Assembly (NCBI RefSeq): GCF_013044505.1
Contig: NZ_JABERD010000103.1
Span: 1-33,667 of the forward strand
Origin: Streptomyces sp. S3(2020)
GTDB taxonomy: Bacteria > Actinomycetota > Actinomycetes > Streptomycetales > Streptomycetaceae
Length of the DNA: 33,667 bases
Reading direction: 5' to 3'
Shown here: positions 23,190-29,745 of the stretch, piece by piece
Layout of the letters: the number at the start of each line of letters is the position of its first letter
How positions within the stretch are numbered: the stretch's first letter is position 1
Notes under the pieces: generated by a model
What the model saw: the letters and a program-made list of their open reading frames with translations, nothing else
What the model was told of the DNA's origin: nothing
Databases searched by the model: none
Program-made: the position numbers and the translations under genes

Positions 23190-25346
23190 ATGATTCCCGC
23201 CGCTCCGGAGCAGGCCCCCGCGTCCCCTCCACAGCCCGCCCCACGGCCCGCGGCCGAAGGAGGAGCGGGGCGCCGGCGGGCCCCGAGCGGCCTGTTCGAG
23301 CCCGCCCAGCTCGTCCGCTCCCTCCCCGACGCCCTGCGCAAGTTGCATCCCAGGGTCCTGGTCAGGAACCCGGTGCTCTTCGTCGTGTCGGTCGGCGCGG
23401 TCCTCACCACGCTGTCCGCGCTGTTGCACCCGGCCGTCTTCACCTGGGTGATCAGCCTCTGGCTGTGGCTGACCGTCGTCTTCGCCAACCTCGCCGAGGC
23501 CGTCGCCGAGGGCCGGGGCAAGGCCCAGGCCGAGTCGTTGCGCCGGGCCCGCACGGACACGGTTGCGCTACGGCTGCTCGACTGGCGCTGGGGCGCGAAC
23601 CTGCGCACGGCCCGCACGGAGGCCGTCGCCGCCACCGACCTCAAGCCGCTCGACGTCGTGCTGGTCGAGGCGGGCGAGATGATCCCGGCGGACGGCGACG
23701 TGATCGACGGGGCCGCGGCCGTGGACGAGTCGGCGGTCACCGGCGAGTCGGCACCGGTCATCCGGGAGTCGGGCGGCGACCGCAGCGGCGTCACGGGCGG
23801 TACGACGGTCCTGTCCGACCGGATCGTCGTCCGGGTCAGCGCCCGCCCCGGGCACAGCTTCCTGGACCGGATGATCGCCCTGGTCGAAGGCGCCTCCCGG
23901 CAGAAGACCCCGAACGAGATCGCCCTGAACATCCTGCTGGCCGCCCTCACCATCGTCTTCGTCCTGGTCGTGGTCACGCTCCAGCCGATGGCCGCCTACG
24001 CGGGCGCCGCCCAGTCGACGACCGTGCTCGTCGCCCTCCTCGTCACCCTCATCCCGACCACCATCGGCGCGCTGCTCTCGGCGATCGGCATCGCCGGCAT
24101 GGACCGCCTGGTCCAGCGCAACGTCCTCGCCATGTCGGGCCGGGCCGTCGAGGCGGCCGGCGACGTGAACACCCTGCTGCTGGACAAGACCGGCACCATC
24201 ACCCTCGGCAACCGGGAGGCCGCCGCCTTCGTCCCGCTCCCCGGCATCGACGAACGGCAGCTCGCGGACGCCGCCCAGCTGTCGTCGCTGGCCGACGAGA
24301 CCCCGGAGGGCCGCTCCGTGGTCGTCCTGGCCAAGCAGGGGTACGGGCTACGCGCCCCCGCCGAGGGCGAGTTGGCGAACGCCCGCTGGGTCCCCTTCAG
24401 CGCGCAGACCAGGATGAGCGGCGTCGATCTGCGCTGGGACAACGGCGCGGTGTGCACGATCCGCAAGGGCGCCGCCCGGCAGGTCGTCGAGTGGGTGCAG
24501 ATGTACGGCGGTCAGGTCCCCGCCGAGGCACGGCACTTCGCGGACTCGGTGGCGGCGTCCGGCGGCACGCCCCTGCTGGTGGCCGTGCACGACTGGAACG
24601 GCCCTCGGGTGCTGGGCCTCGTCCACCTCAAGGACGTCGTCAAGGACGGCATCCGCGAACGCTTCGCCGAGCTGCGCCGCATGGGCATCCGTACCGTGAT
24701 GGTCACCGGCGACAACTCCCTGACCGCCCGTGCCATCGCGGCGGAGGCGGGCGTGGACGACTACCTGGCCGAGGCGACTCCCGAGGACAAGCTGGAGCTG
24801 ATCAGGCGGGAGCAGGCCGGCGGCAAGCTGGTCGCGATGACCGGCGACGGCACCAACGACGCGCCCGCGCTGGCCCAGGCGGACGTCGGTGTGGCCATGA
24901 ACACCGGGACGTCGGCCGCCAAGGAGGCCGGCAACATGGTCGACCTCGACTCCAACCCGACCAAGCTCATCGAGATCGTCGAGATCGGCAAGCAACTCCT
25001 CATCACCCGGGGCGCGTTGACCACGTTCTCCATCACGAACGACGTCGCGAAGTACTTCGCGATCATCCCGGCGATGTTCGCGGGCGCGTACCCGGGACTG
25101 AAGTCCCTCAACGTGATGGGTCTGCACAGCCCGACCTCCGCGATCACCTCGGCGATCATCTTCAACGCCCTGATCATCGTCGCGCTGATCCCGCTCGCCC
25201 TGCGCGGCGTCCGCTACACCCCCGCCTCCGCGCACGACCTGCTGCGCCGCAACCTGCTGCTGTACGGCCTCGGCGGCCTCGTACTGCCCTTCGTCGGCAT
25301 CAAGCTGATCGACCTGCTGATCTCGGGGGTGCCCGGCCTTGGCTGA
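23190..25346 (+). CDS. Orphan KdpB-like P-type ATPase
   Basis: This 718-residue protein is a second full-length KdpB. It keeps TGESAPV, DKTGT (Asp332), KGAAR, TGDNSLTA, MTGDGTNDAPAL and the membrane NDVAKYF pair, so it looks catalytically intact. Differences from the operon copy are mainly a Pro/Ala-rich N-terminus, the loop around 130-150 (RLLDWRWGANLRTARTEA) and the nucleotide-binding domain. No kdpA, kdpC or kdpF lies beside it. It could exchange with KdpB in the KdpFABC complex, associate with another membrane partner, or work alone. ATG 23190 has GAAGG at about seven bases. A perfect palindrome and site G lie upstream. Confidence 0.9.
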   Translation: MIPAAPEQAPASPPQPAPRPAAEGGAGRRRAPSGLFEPAQLVRSLPDALRKLHPRVLVRNPVLFVVSVGAVLTTLSALLHPAVFTWVISLWLWLTVVFANLAEAVAEGRGKAQAESLRRARTDTVALRLLDWRWGANLRTARTEAVAATDLKPLDVVLVEAGEMIPADGDVIDGAAAVDESAVTGESAPVIRESGGDRSGVTGGTTVLSDRIVVRVSARPGHSFLDRMIALVEGASRQKTPNEIALNILLAALTIVFVLVVVTLQPMAAYAGAAQSTTVLVALLVTLIPTTIGALLSAIGIAGMDRLVQRNVLAMSGRAVEAAGDVNTLLLDKTGTITLGNREAAAFVPLPGIDERQLADAAQLSSLADETPEGRSVVVLAKQGYGLRAPAEGELANARWVPFSAQTRMSGVDLRWDNGAVCTIRKGAARQVVEWVQMYGGQVPAEARHFADSVAASGGTPLLVAVHDWNGPRVLGLVHLKDVVKDGIRERFAELRRMGIRTVMVTGDNSLTARAIAAEAGVDDYLAEATPEDKLELIRREQAGGKLVAMTGDGTNDAPALAQADVGVAMNTGTSAAKEAGNMVDLDSNPTKLIEIVEIGKQLLITRGALTTFSITNDVAKYFAIIPAMFAGAYPGLKSLNVMGLHSPTSAITSAIIFNALIIVALIPLALRGVRYTPASAHDLLRRNLLLYGLGGLVLPFVGIKLIDLLISGVPGLG

Positions 25347-25392
25347 ACCGCGCCCGGCGACCTGGCTCGCCCGCCAGGGCCCCGGGTGCGCC

Positions 25393-25475
25393 CGTCAAGG
25401 CCCCGTATCCCCACATCAGGGTCCCGTCAGAGAAGGGGACTTGAGCTTGCCCGGTCCCTGCGGGACGGCTTCGAT
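25393..25475 (+). promoter_or_regulatory. Half-site array after kdpB2 (site H)
   Basis: Minus-strand half-sites appear as CGTCA 25393-25397, CGTAT 25404-25408 and CGTCA 25425-25429 (steps 11 and 21); CATCA at 25414-25418 is extra, and the fourth regular position (25436-25440) does not match. A hexamer TTCGAT at 25470-25475 lies 30 bp after that empty position, the distance seen at sites E and J. It suggests a promoter inside the kdpB2-SDR gap. Confidence 0.4.
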
Positions 25476-25482
25476 GGTTCCC

Positions 25483-25578
25483 GTGAACAGCGCCTGGCTC
25501 CTCTTCGACCGGCCGCCGAGTCCCTCTCGGCCGCCCCGTCGTGAGCCGCGCCGTCCACAAGCGCCCGCGTCCAGCTGA
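25483..25578 (+). CDS. Possible leaderless small ORF after kdpB2
   Basis: GTG 25483 lies 13 bp from the TTCGAT box of site H, the same spacing as two leaderless genes here, and has no ribosome binding site. The frame gives 31 residues, starting NSAWLLFDRPPSPSR and then rich in Pro and Arg. The first eleven codons all end in G or C, the later ones much less. A strong hairpin starts 18 bp after the stop, so the unit has a promoter, a body and a terminator of its own. It could instead be a non-coding transcript, or nothing. Confidence 0.2.
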   Translation: MNSAWLLFDRPPSPSRPPRREPRRPQAPASS

Positions 25579-25595
25579 CGCGCGTTCCGCGACCC

Positions 25596-25628
25596 GAGGG
25601 GCGCCGTGATCCCCGTCCGGCGCCCCTC
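25596..25628 (+). terminator. Terminator-like hairpin before the SDR gene
   Basis: GAGGGGCGCC 25596-25605 pairs perfectly with GGCGCCCCTC 25619-25628 around a 13-nt loop, followed by GCCCTTTGCC. It would end transcripts from kdpB2 or from the short unit after it. The rest of the 356-bp gap 25347-25702 holds site H, the short frame and the SDR ribosome binding site (GAAGGAA). Confidence 0.65.
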
Positions 25629-25702
25629 GCCCTTTGCCCTGGCACGCACGCCGCACCCGTGAGGGGGCCGTGCGTCAGCGTGCCCGCAACCCTGAAGGAA
25701 AC

Positions 25703-26512
25703 ATGCCCACTTCACGCCTTTCCTCCCGTACCGTCCTGGTCACCGGGGCCACCTCCGGCATCGGGTACGAGACCGCCCGGCAGCTCACCGAGCGCGGCGC
25801 CACCGTGCTGCTGCACGGCCGCACCGCCGAGGACGCCCGGGCGGCCGCCGACCGGCTCGTCGCCGAGGCGGGCGTCGACGCCGACCGACTGTGCGCGTAC
25901 GGCGCGGACTTCGCGCGGCTGGACGAGGTGGAGAGCCTCGCCCACAAGGTCGTCGTCGACCATCCGCACCTGGACGTCCTCGTCAACAACGCCGGTACCG
26001 CGGCCCCCGAGCGGCACACCGTCACCGCCGACGGCAACGAGATCGCCTTCCAGGTCAACTTCCTCGCCCACTACCTGCTGACGTGCCTGCTGGAGCCCGC
26101 CCTCACCAGCGACCCCGGCGGCCGGGTCGTCAACGTGTCCTCCTCGCTGCACCGCACCGGGTCGATCTCCTGGGCCGACCCCAACCGCGCCCGCCGTTAC
26201 TCCCGGCTCGCCGCGTACGCCCAGTCCCAGCTGGCCCTGACGGTCTTCGCCGCCGACCCGCGCGTCACCGCCGTCTCCGTGCATCCCGGGGTCTGCGACA
26301 CCGCCATGCTCCCGCTCTACTCCCACGAAGGGGCCACCCCCGCCGAGGGCGCGACCCACGTGGTCCGGCTGTGCGACCCGGCCGTCGAGATCGTCAACGG
26401 GGCGTACTACGACCGCACCGAGCGCGTCGACCCGGCGCCGGCCGCGACCGAGGAGCGCACGATCCGACGCCTCAACAAGCTCGCCGACCTGCTGGTCGGC
26501 CGTACCGCTTGA
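25703..26512 (+). CDS. Short-chain dehydrogenase-like protein lacking catalytic lysine
   Basis: This 269-residue protein has the SDR Rossmann fold: TGATSGIG near the N-terminus (residues 14-21) binds NAD(P), HGRTAEDARAA suggests preference for NADP, and NNAG is present. The active-site motif is Y172-A-Q-S-Q176: the tyrosine is kept but the lysine of YxxxK is glutamine. This should strongly reduce dehydrogenase activity, so it may bind cofactor without turning over, or act as a regulator as in NmrA-like proteins. Serines in VNVSSSLHRTG are kept. ATG 25703 has GAAGGAA at suitable distance. The neighbouring bL37-like gene starts 31 bp after it and may share the transcript. Confidence 0.85.
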   Translation: MPTSRLSSRTVLVTGATSGIGYETARQLTERGATVLLHGRTAEDARAAADRLVAEAGVDADRLCAYGADFARLDEVESLAHKVVVDHPHLDVLVNNAGTAAPERHTVTADGNEIAFQVNFLAHYLLTCLLEPALTSDPGGRVVNVSSSLHRTGSISWADPNRARRYSRLAAYAQSQLALTVFAADPRVTAVSVHPGVCDTAMLPLYSHEGATPAEGATHVVRLCDPAVEIVNGAYYDRTERVDPAPAATEERTIRRLNKLADLLVGRTA

Positions 26513-26543
26513 ACGTCGTTCTCCTCGAAGGGAGTTGAACCCC

Positions 26544-26621
26544 ATGTCGAAGCGCGCCCGAAAGAAGAAGGACCGCCGCAAGAAGAAGGCCAACCACGGC
26601 CGCAAGGCCGGCCAGCGCTGA
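26544..26621 (+). CDS. bL37-like actinobacterial micro-ribosomal protein
   Basis: This 25-residue, extremely basic peptide (MSKRARKKKDRRKKK then ANHGRKAGQR) resembles bL37, the approximately 24-residue actinobacterial protein of the large ribosomal subunit found in mycobacterial structures; the KR-RKK-DR pattern and the ANHG motif agree. The C-terminus GRKAGQR differs from the usual GKRPN ending, so it may be a second copy used in particular conditions. The ATG has GAAGGGAG about nine bases upstream. It follows the SDR gene by 31 bp. Confidence 0.72.
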   Translation: MSKRARKKKDRRKKKANHGRKAGQR

Positions 26622-26633
26622 CCGAGCACGAAC

Positions 26634-26674
26634 GGGGCGGGCGACGAGGACGGCAAGTCCCCGGGGCCCGCCCC
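26634..26674 (+). terminator. Hairpin after the bL37-like gene
   Basis: GGGGCGGGC 26634-26642 pairs perfectly with GCCCGCCCC 26666-26674 around a 23-nt loop, starting 12 bp after the stop codon. It is a plausible terminator. Confidence 0.5.
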
Positions 26675-26739
26675 CACCACTGCCGGCGCCGGTGATCCAG
26701 ATAAGCCCCCGTGACCTGCCCGCCCACAGCCGACGGTTC

Positions 26740-26804
26740 CCACGGGGCCGCCGGTCCCGCCCCGATCGGCGAGCACGGCCACTACGCGGTCGGCGGCCCC
26801 GTGG
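26740..26804. other. Long stem-loop in the gap before the APC transporter
   Basis: CCACGGGGCCGCCG 26740-26753 pairs perfectly with CGGCGGCCCCGTGG 26791-26804, a 14-bp stem with a 37-nt loop. It lies in the 433-bp gap 26622-27054, which otherwise holds a terminator on the left and site I on the right; I see no credible gene in it. It may be a small RNA, a second terminator or a remnant of a mobile element. Confidence 0.4.
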
Positions 26805-26897
26805 CGCGCGATCGCCGGCTCAGCTCGTAGGGGCCATCTAGGCGGCCGGCCCCCATATGGCCCAACCCGTATCCGTGCGACCGGAACACGCACACCC

Positions 26898-26945
26898 TGA
26901 TGTGCCATAAGCGCTCCGCCTGCCGGTCTTAACGCAAGCTTGACG
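26898..26945. promoter_or_regulatory. Half-site array upstream of the APC transporter (site I)
   Basis: TGATG 26898, AAGCG 26909, TAACG 26930 and TGACG 26941 on the plus strand keep 11-21-11 spacing, but only the last two are good. Unlike the other sites the array points the wrong way for the plus-strand gene it precedes (ATG 27055), and no minus-strand gene is present. TTGACG 26940-26945 could be a -35 box with GTAGGC 18 bp on, as at site G. A further palindromic TGACGTCA lies at 26972-26979. Confidence 0.35.
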
Positions 26946-27054
26946 CGGTCATGTGACCCACCCGTAGGCCCTGACGTCACGCTCTGCATACGCTGATCCC
27001 GCCGTCCGTGTGATGGCCGGACCGCACACCGAGCCGCACATCAGGAGCCCTCCG

Positions 27055-29010
27055 ATGGCCACCACCGAACACCCGCCGCCCAGTCGCCTGCGTGCCTGGA
27101 TGCTGGAGGGGCTGTCCGACATGGGCAAGGGCCACGGGCAGCCGGCGCAGCGCACGGAGTCCACGCTCGAGCACAAGGGTCAGCCCTGGTACCGGGTGAT
27201 GTGCCTGACCGGTGTCGACTACTTCTCGACCCTCGGCTACCAGCCCGGCATCGCGGCCCTCGCGGCCGGCCTGCTGTCCCCGATCGCGACCATCATCCTC
27301 GTCGTCGTGACCCTTGCGGGCGCGCTGCCCGTGTACCGCCGCGTGGCCGAGGAGAGTCCCCACGGCGAGGGCTCGATCGCGATGCTGGAGCGCCTGCTGT
27401 CCTTCTGGAAGGGCAAGCTCTTCGTCCTGACCCTGCTCGGCTTCGCCGCCACCGACTTCCTGATCACCATCACCCTGTCGGCGGCCGACGCCTCGACCCA
27501 CCTGGTCGAGAACCCGCACCTGAACAGCGCCCTGCACGACAAGCAGATGCTGATCACGCTCGTTCTCGTGGGACTGCTCGGCGCGGTCTTCCTCAAGGGC
27601 TTCCTGGAGGCGATCGGAGTCGCGGTCGCCCTGGTGGCGGTCTATCTCGGCCTCAACGTCGTCGTCGTGATCGTCGGCATATGGCATGTCATCACCGAGG
27701 GGCATGTCGTCACCGACTGGTCGAGCGCCCTCACCGCCGAGCACGGCAACGTCTTCGTGATGATCGGTGTGGCCCTGATCGTCTTCCCGAAGCTCGCCCT
27801 CGGCATGTCCGGCTTCGAGACCGGCGTCGCGGTGATGCCGCACGTGCAGGGCGACCCGTCGGACACCGAGGAGAACCCCAAGGGCCGCATCCGGGACACC
27901 AAGAAGCTGCTCACCACGGCCGCCCTGATCATGAGCGTCTTCCTGATCGCCACCAGTTTCATCACCACCCTCCTCATCCCCGAGAAGGACTTCGAGGAAG
28001 GCGGCCCGGCCAACGGCCGTGCTCTGGCGTATCTCGCGCACGACTACCTCGGCGGCGCCTTCGGCACGGTCTACGACGTCTCGACCATCGCCATCCTGTG
28101 GTTCGCCGGCGCCTCCGCGATGGCGGGCCTGCTGAACCTGATGCCGCGCTACCTGCCCCGCTACGGCATGGCCCCGCACTGGGCCCGCGCCGTGCGCCCC
28201 ATGGTCATCGTCTTCACTCTCATCGGCTTCCTGGTCACCTGGATCTTCGATGCCGACGTGGACGCCCAGGGCGGCGCGTACGCCACCGGCGTGCTGGTCC
28301 TGATCAGCTCGGCGGCGATCGCGGTGACGATCGCGGCGCGCAAGGCGGGCCAGCGGAACTGGACGATCGGTTTCGCGGTCATCTCCGCGGTGTTCCTCTA
28401 CACGACGGTCGTCAACGTCATCGAGCGCCCGGACGGCGTGAAGATCGGCGCCTGCTTCATCGCCGGCATCATCGCGGTCTCCCTCCTCTCCCGGCTGGCC
28501 CGAGCCTTCGAGCTCCGTGTGACGAGCGTGACGCTCGACCCCATGGCGGAACGTTTCGTCCGGGACATCGCCAGCCGCAAGATCCGCTTCATCGCCAACG
28601 AGCCCGACCAGCGCGACAAGGCCGAGTACCGCGACAAGATCGAGCAGATCCGGGCCGACAACGACATGCCGGAGCAGGAGGACTTCGTCTTCGTCGAGGT
28701 CACGGTCCTGGACCCGTCGGAATTCGAGGCGGGCCTGACGGTACGCGGCGAGGTCCTCCACAACCGCTACCGCGTCCTGACCCTGGAGTCCTCCTCCATC
28801 CCCAACGCCCTCGCCGCGCTGCTGCTCCACGTCCGCGACACGACTGGTCGCACCCCCCACATCTACTTCGAATGGACCGAGGGCACCCCCTTCGCCAACT
28901 TCCTCCGCTTCTTCCTCTTCGGCCAGGGCGAGGTCGCCCCGGTCACCCGAGAAGTCCTCCGCGAGGCGGAACCGGACCGAGGCCGCCGCCCCCGCGTCCA
29001 CACCGGCTGA
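27055..29010 (+). CDS. APC-superfamily transporter with long cytoplasmic tail
   Basis: This 651-residue protein has about twelve membrane helices after a 45-residue polar N-terminus, then a 160-residue soluble C-terminal region (from about RAFELRVTSVTLDPMAER). The first helix TGVDYFSTLGYQPGIAA is the unwound substrate-site helix of the APC fold and resembles the DALSS/AYGP region of KUP/KimA proteins. Annotation pipelines usually call such proteins amino-acid transporters; in this neighbourhood, and with the KimA-like layout of channel plus tail, an ion substrate such as K+ is possible. ATG 27055 has AGGAG seven bases upstream; an earlier ATG at 27013 has none. Confidence 0.78.
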   Translation: MATTEHPPPSRLRAWMLEGLSDMGKGHGQPAQRTESTLEHKGQPWYRVMCLTGVDYFSTLGYQPGIAALAAGLLSPIATIILVVVTLAGALPVYRRVAEESPHGEGSIAMLERLLSFWKGKLFVLTLLGFAATDFLITITLSAADASTHLVENPHLNSALHDKQMLITLVLVGLLGAVFLKGFLEAIGVAVALVAVYLGLNVVVVIVGIWHVITEGHVVTDWSSALTAEHGNVFVMIGVALIVFPKLALGMSGFETGVAVMPHVQGDPSDTEENPKGRIRDTKKLLTTAALIMSVFLIATSFITTLLIPEKDFEEGGPANGRALAYLAHDYLGGAFGTVYDVSTIAILWFAGASAMAGLLNLMPRYLPRYGMAPHWARAVRPMVIVFTLIGFLVTWIFDADVDAQGGAYATGVLVLISSAAIAVTIAARKAGQRNWTIGFAVISAVFLYTTVVNVIERPDGVKIGACFIAGIIAVSLLSRLARAFELRVTSVTLDPMAERFVRDIASRKIRFIANEPDQRDKAEYRDKIEQIRADNDMPEQEDFVFVEVTVLDPSEFEAGLTVRGEVLHNRYRVLTLESSSIPNALAALLLHVRDTTGRTPHIYFEWTEGTPFANFLRFFLFGQGEVAPVTREVLREAEPDRGRRPRVHTG

Positions 29011-29022
29011 ACTCGACGCCCG

Positions 29023-29113
29023 CGTAAGGATCGCGTCAGGATTCGCCCGTGAGGCGTCAGGACCCCGTCAGTGACAGCCGCCGGACCCGCAGGGACGCCT
29101 AGCGTCAGCGACA
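29023..29113 (+). promoter_or_regulatory. Four-half-site operator and leaderless promoter of the 29113 gene (site J)
   Basis: Minus-strand half-sites read on the plus strand as CGTAA 29023-29027, CGTCA 29034-29038, CGTCA 29055-29059 and CGTCA 29066-29070: exact 11-21-11. A TANNNT box, TAGCGT 29100-29105, begins 30 bp after the last half-site, and the ATG lies 13 bp from the box start. There is no Shine-Dalgarno sequence, so the transcript probably starts at or beside the ATG. All distances equal those at site E. Confidence 0.68.
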
Positions 29114-29634
29114 TGCGACGTCCCGACGGCCGGTGGGCCCGGACCGGTGACCGCCACTGGCGTGGTGGCGCCCTGCTCGCGACGGGCTGCGCCGCGCTGT
29201 TCGGTGCCATGTCCCTGCTGGTCGACTGGGACGCGGGCAGCCTGTCGCCCCTGCGTGCCCTGCTGTGGGTCGGGCTGTCGGCAGCCTTCTTCACCGTCCT
29301 GCTCCCGGCCCAGGTGACGGCGGGCACCGGCTGGTTGGCAGTGCGGGGCCCGTGGCGTCGGCAGATGGTGCGCACGGACGCGCTGACGACTGTGTGGCGG
29401 TACGACGGTGTCTCGTCCCGCCTGGTCCTGCGGGACGCCTACGGGGACCGCCTGGAACTGGACCCCCGTGTCCTCGCCGCCAACCCCCTGATCTGGCACG
29501 AGTTCGACACCGGCGTCCGGCGTTCCGTCGAACGCGGCACCCTGCTGCAGGGCGGGGACGTCCTGGACCGGCTCGGGCACGACATCGACGACGAGACCGT
29601 CCTGGCGGTGCTCAAGGCATCTGGACTTTCCTGA
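29113..29634 (+). CDS. Two-helix membrane protein, paralogue of the 15274 gene
   Basis: This 173-residue protein has two membrane helices (about 22-40 and 48-66) and a soluble C-terminal domain. It shares the block VTAG-GWLA, the stretch GVS-RLVLRDA-G-R-E-DP-VL-NP-W and the ending ET-V-K-SG with the 15274 protein, but its N-terminus is shorter. No named family is recognised. ATG 29113 is chosen on the TAGCGT box 13 bp upstream; an earlier in-frame start at 29071 would lie inside the operator. It follows the APC transporter by 102 bp under its own promoter. Confidence 0.75.
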   Translation: MRRPDGRWARTGDRHWRGGALLATGCAALFGAMSLLVDWDAGSLSPLRALLWVGLSAAFFTVLLPAQVTAGTGWLAVRGPWRRQMVRTDALTTVWRYDGVSSRLVLRDAYGDRLELDPRVLAANPLIWHEFDTGVRRSVERGTLLQGGDVLDRLGHDIDDETVLAVLKASGLS

Positions 29635-29675
29635 TCCGCTTTCCTGATCCGCTTTCCTGATCGCTTTCCTGACCG
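29626..29675. repeat. Four-copy short tandem repeat
   Basis: Four head-to-tail copies of CTTTCCTGATCCG (13, 13, 12 and 12 nt, the last ones slightly changed) cover the stop codon of the 29113 gene and run into the gap before the GbsR-type regulator. It looks like replication slippage; no function is evident. Confidence 0.85.
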
Positions 29676-29692
29676 AGCGAGGAGGCGTATGG

Positions 29693-29738
29693 CTGAGATG
29701 ACAGAAATATTCGTCATCTCAGTCAGATCTGCTACGGT
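29693..29738 (+). promoter_or_regulatory. Operator and leaderless promoter of the GbsR-type regulator
   Basis: CTGAGATGAC 29693-29702 and GTCATCTCAG 29713-29722 are a perfect 10-bp inverted repeat with a 10-nt AT-rich centre. A TANNNT box (TACGGT 29733-29738) follows, and the GTG start lies 13 bp from the box. The repeat covers the -35 region, so autorepression by the encoded winged-helix dimer is likely (inference). Confidence 0.6.
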
Positions 29739-29745
29739 CGAAGGC

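Noticed and set aside
26977..29001. Long minus-strand frame opposite the APC transporter
   Set aside because: Antisense mirror frame with His/Asp/Gly-rich composition; the plus strand encodes an obvious membrane transporter.
29626..29675. CRISPR-like array
   Set aside because: The 12-13 nt units are directly adjacent with no spacers, so this is a short tandem repeat.
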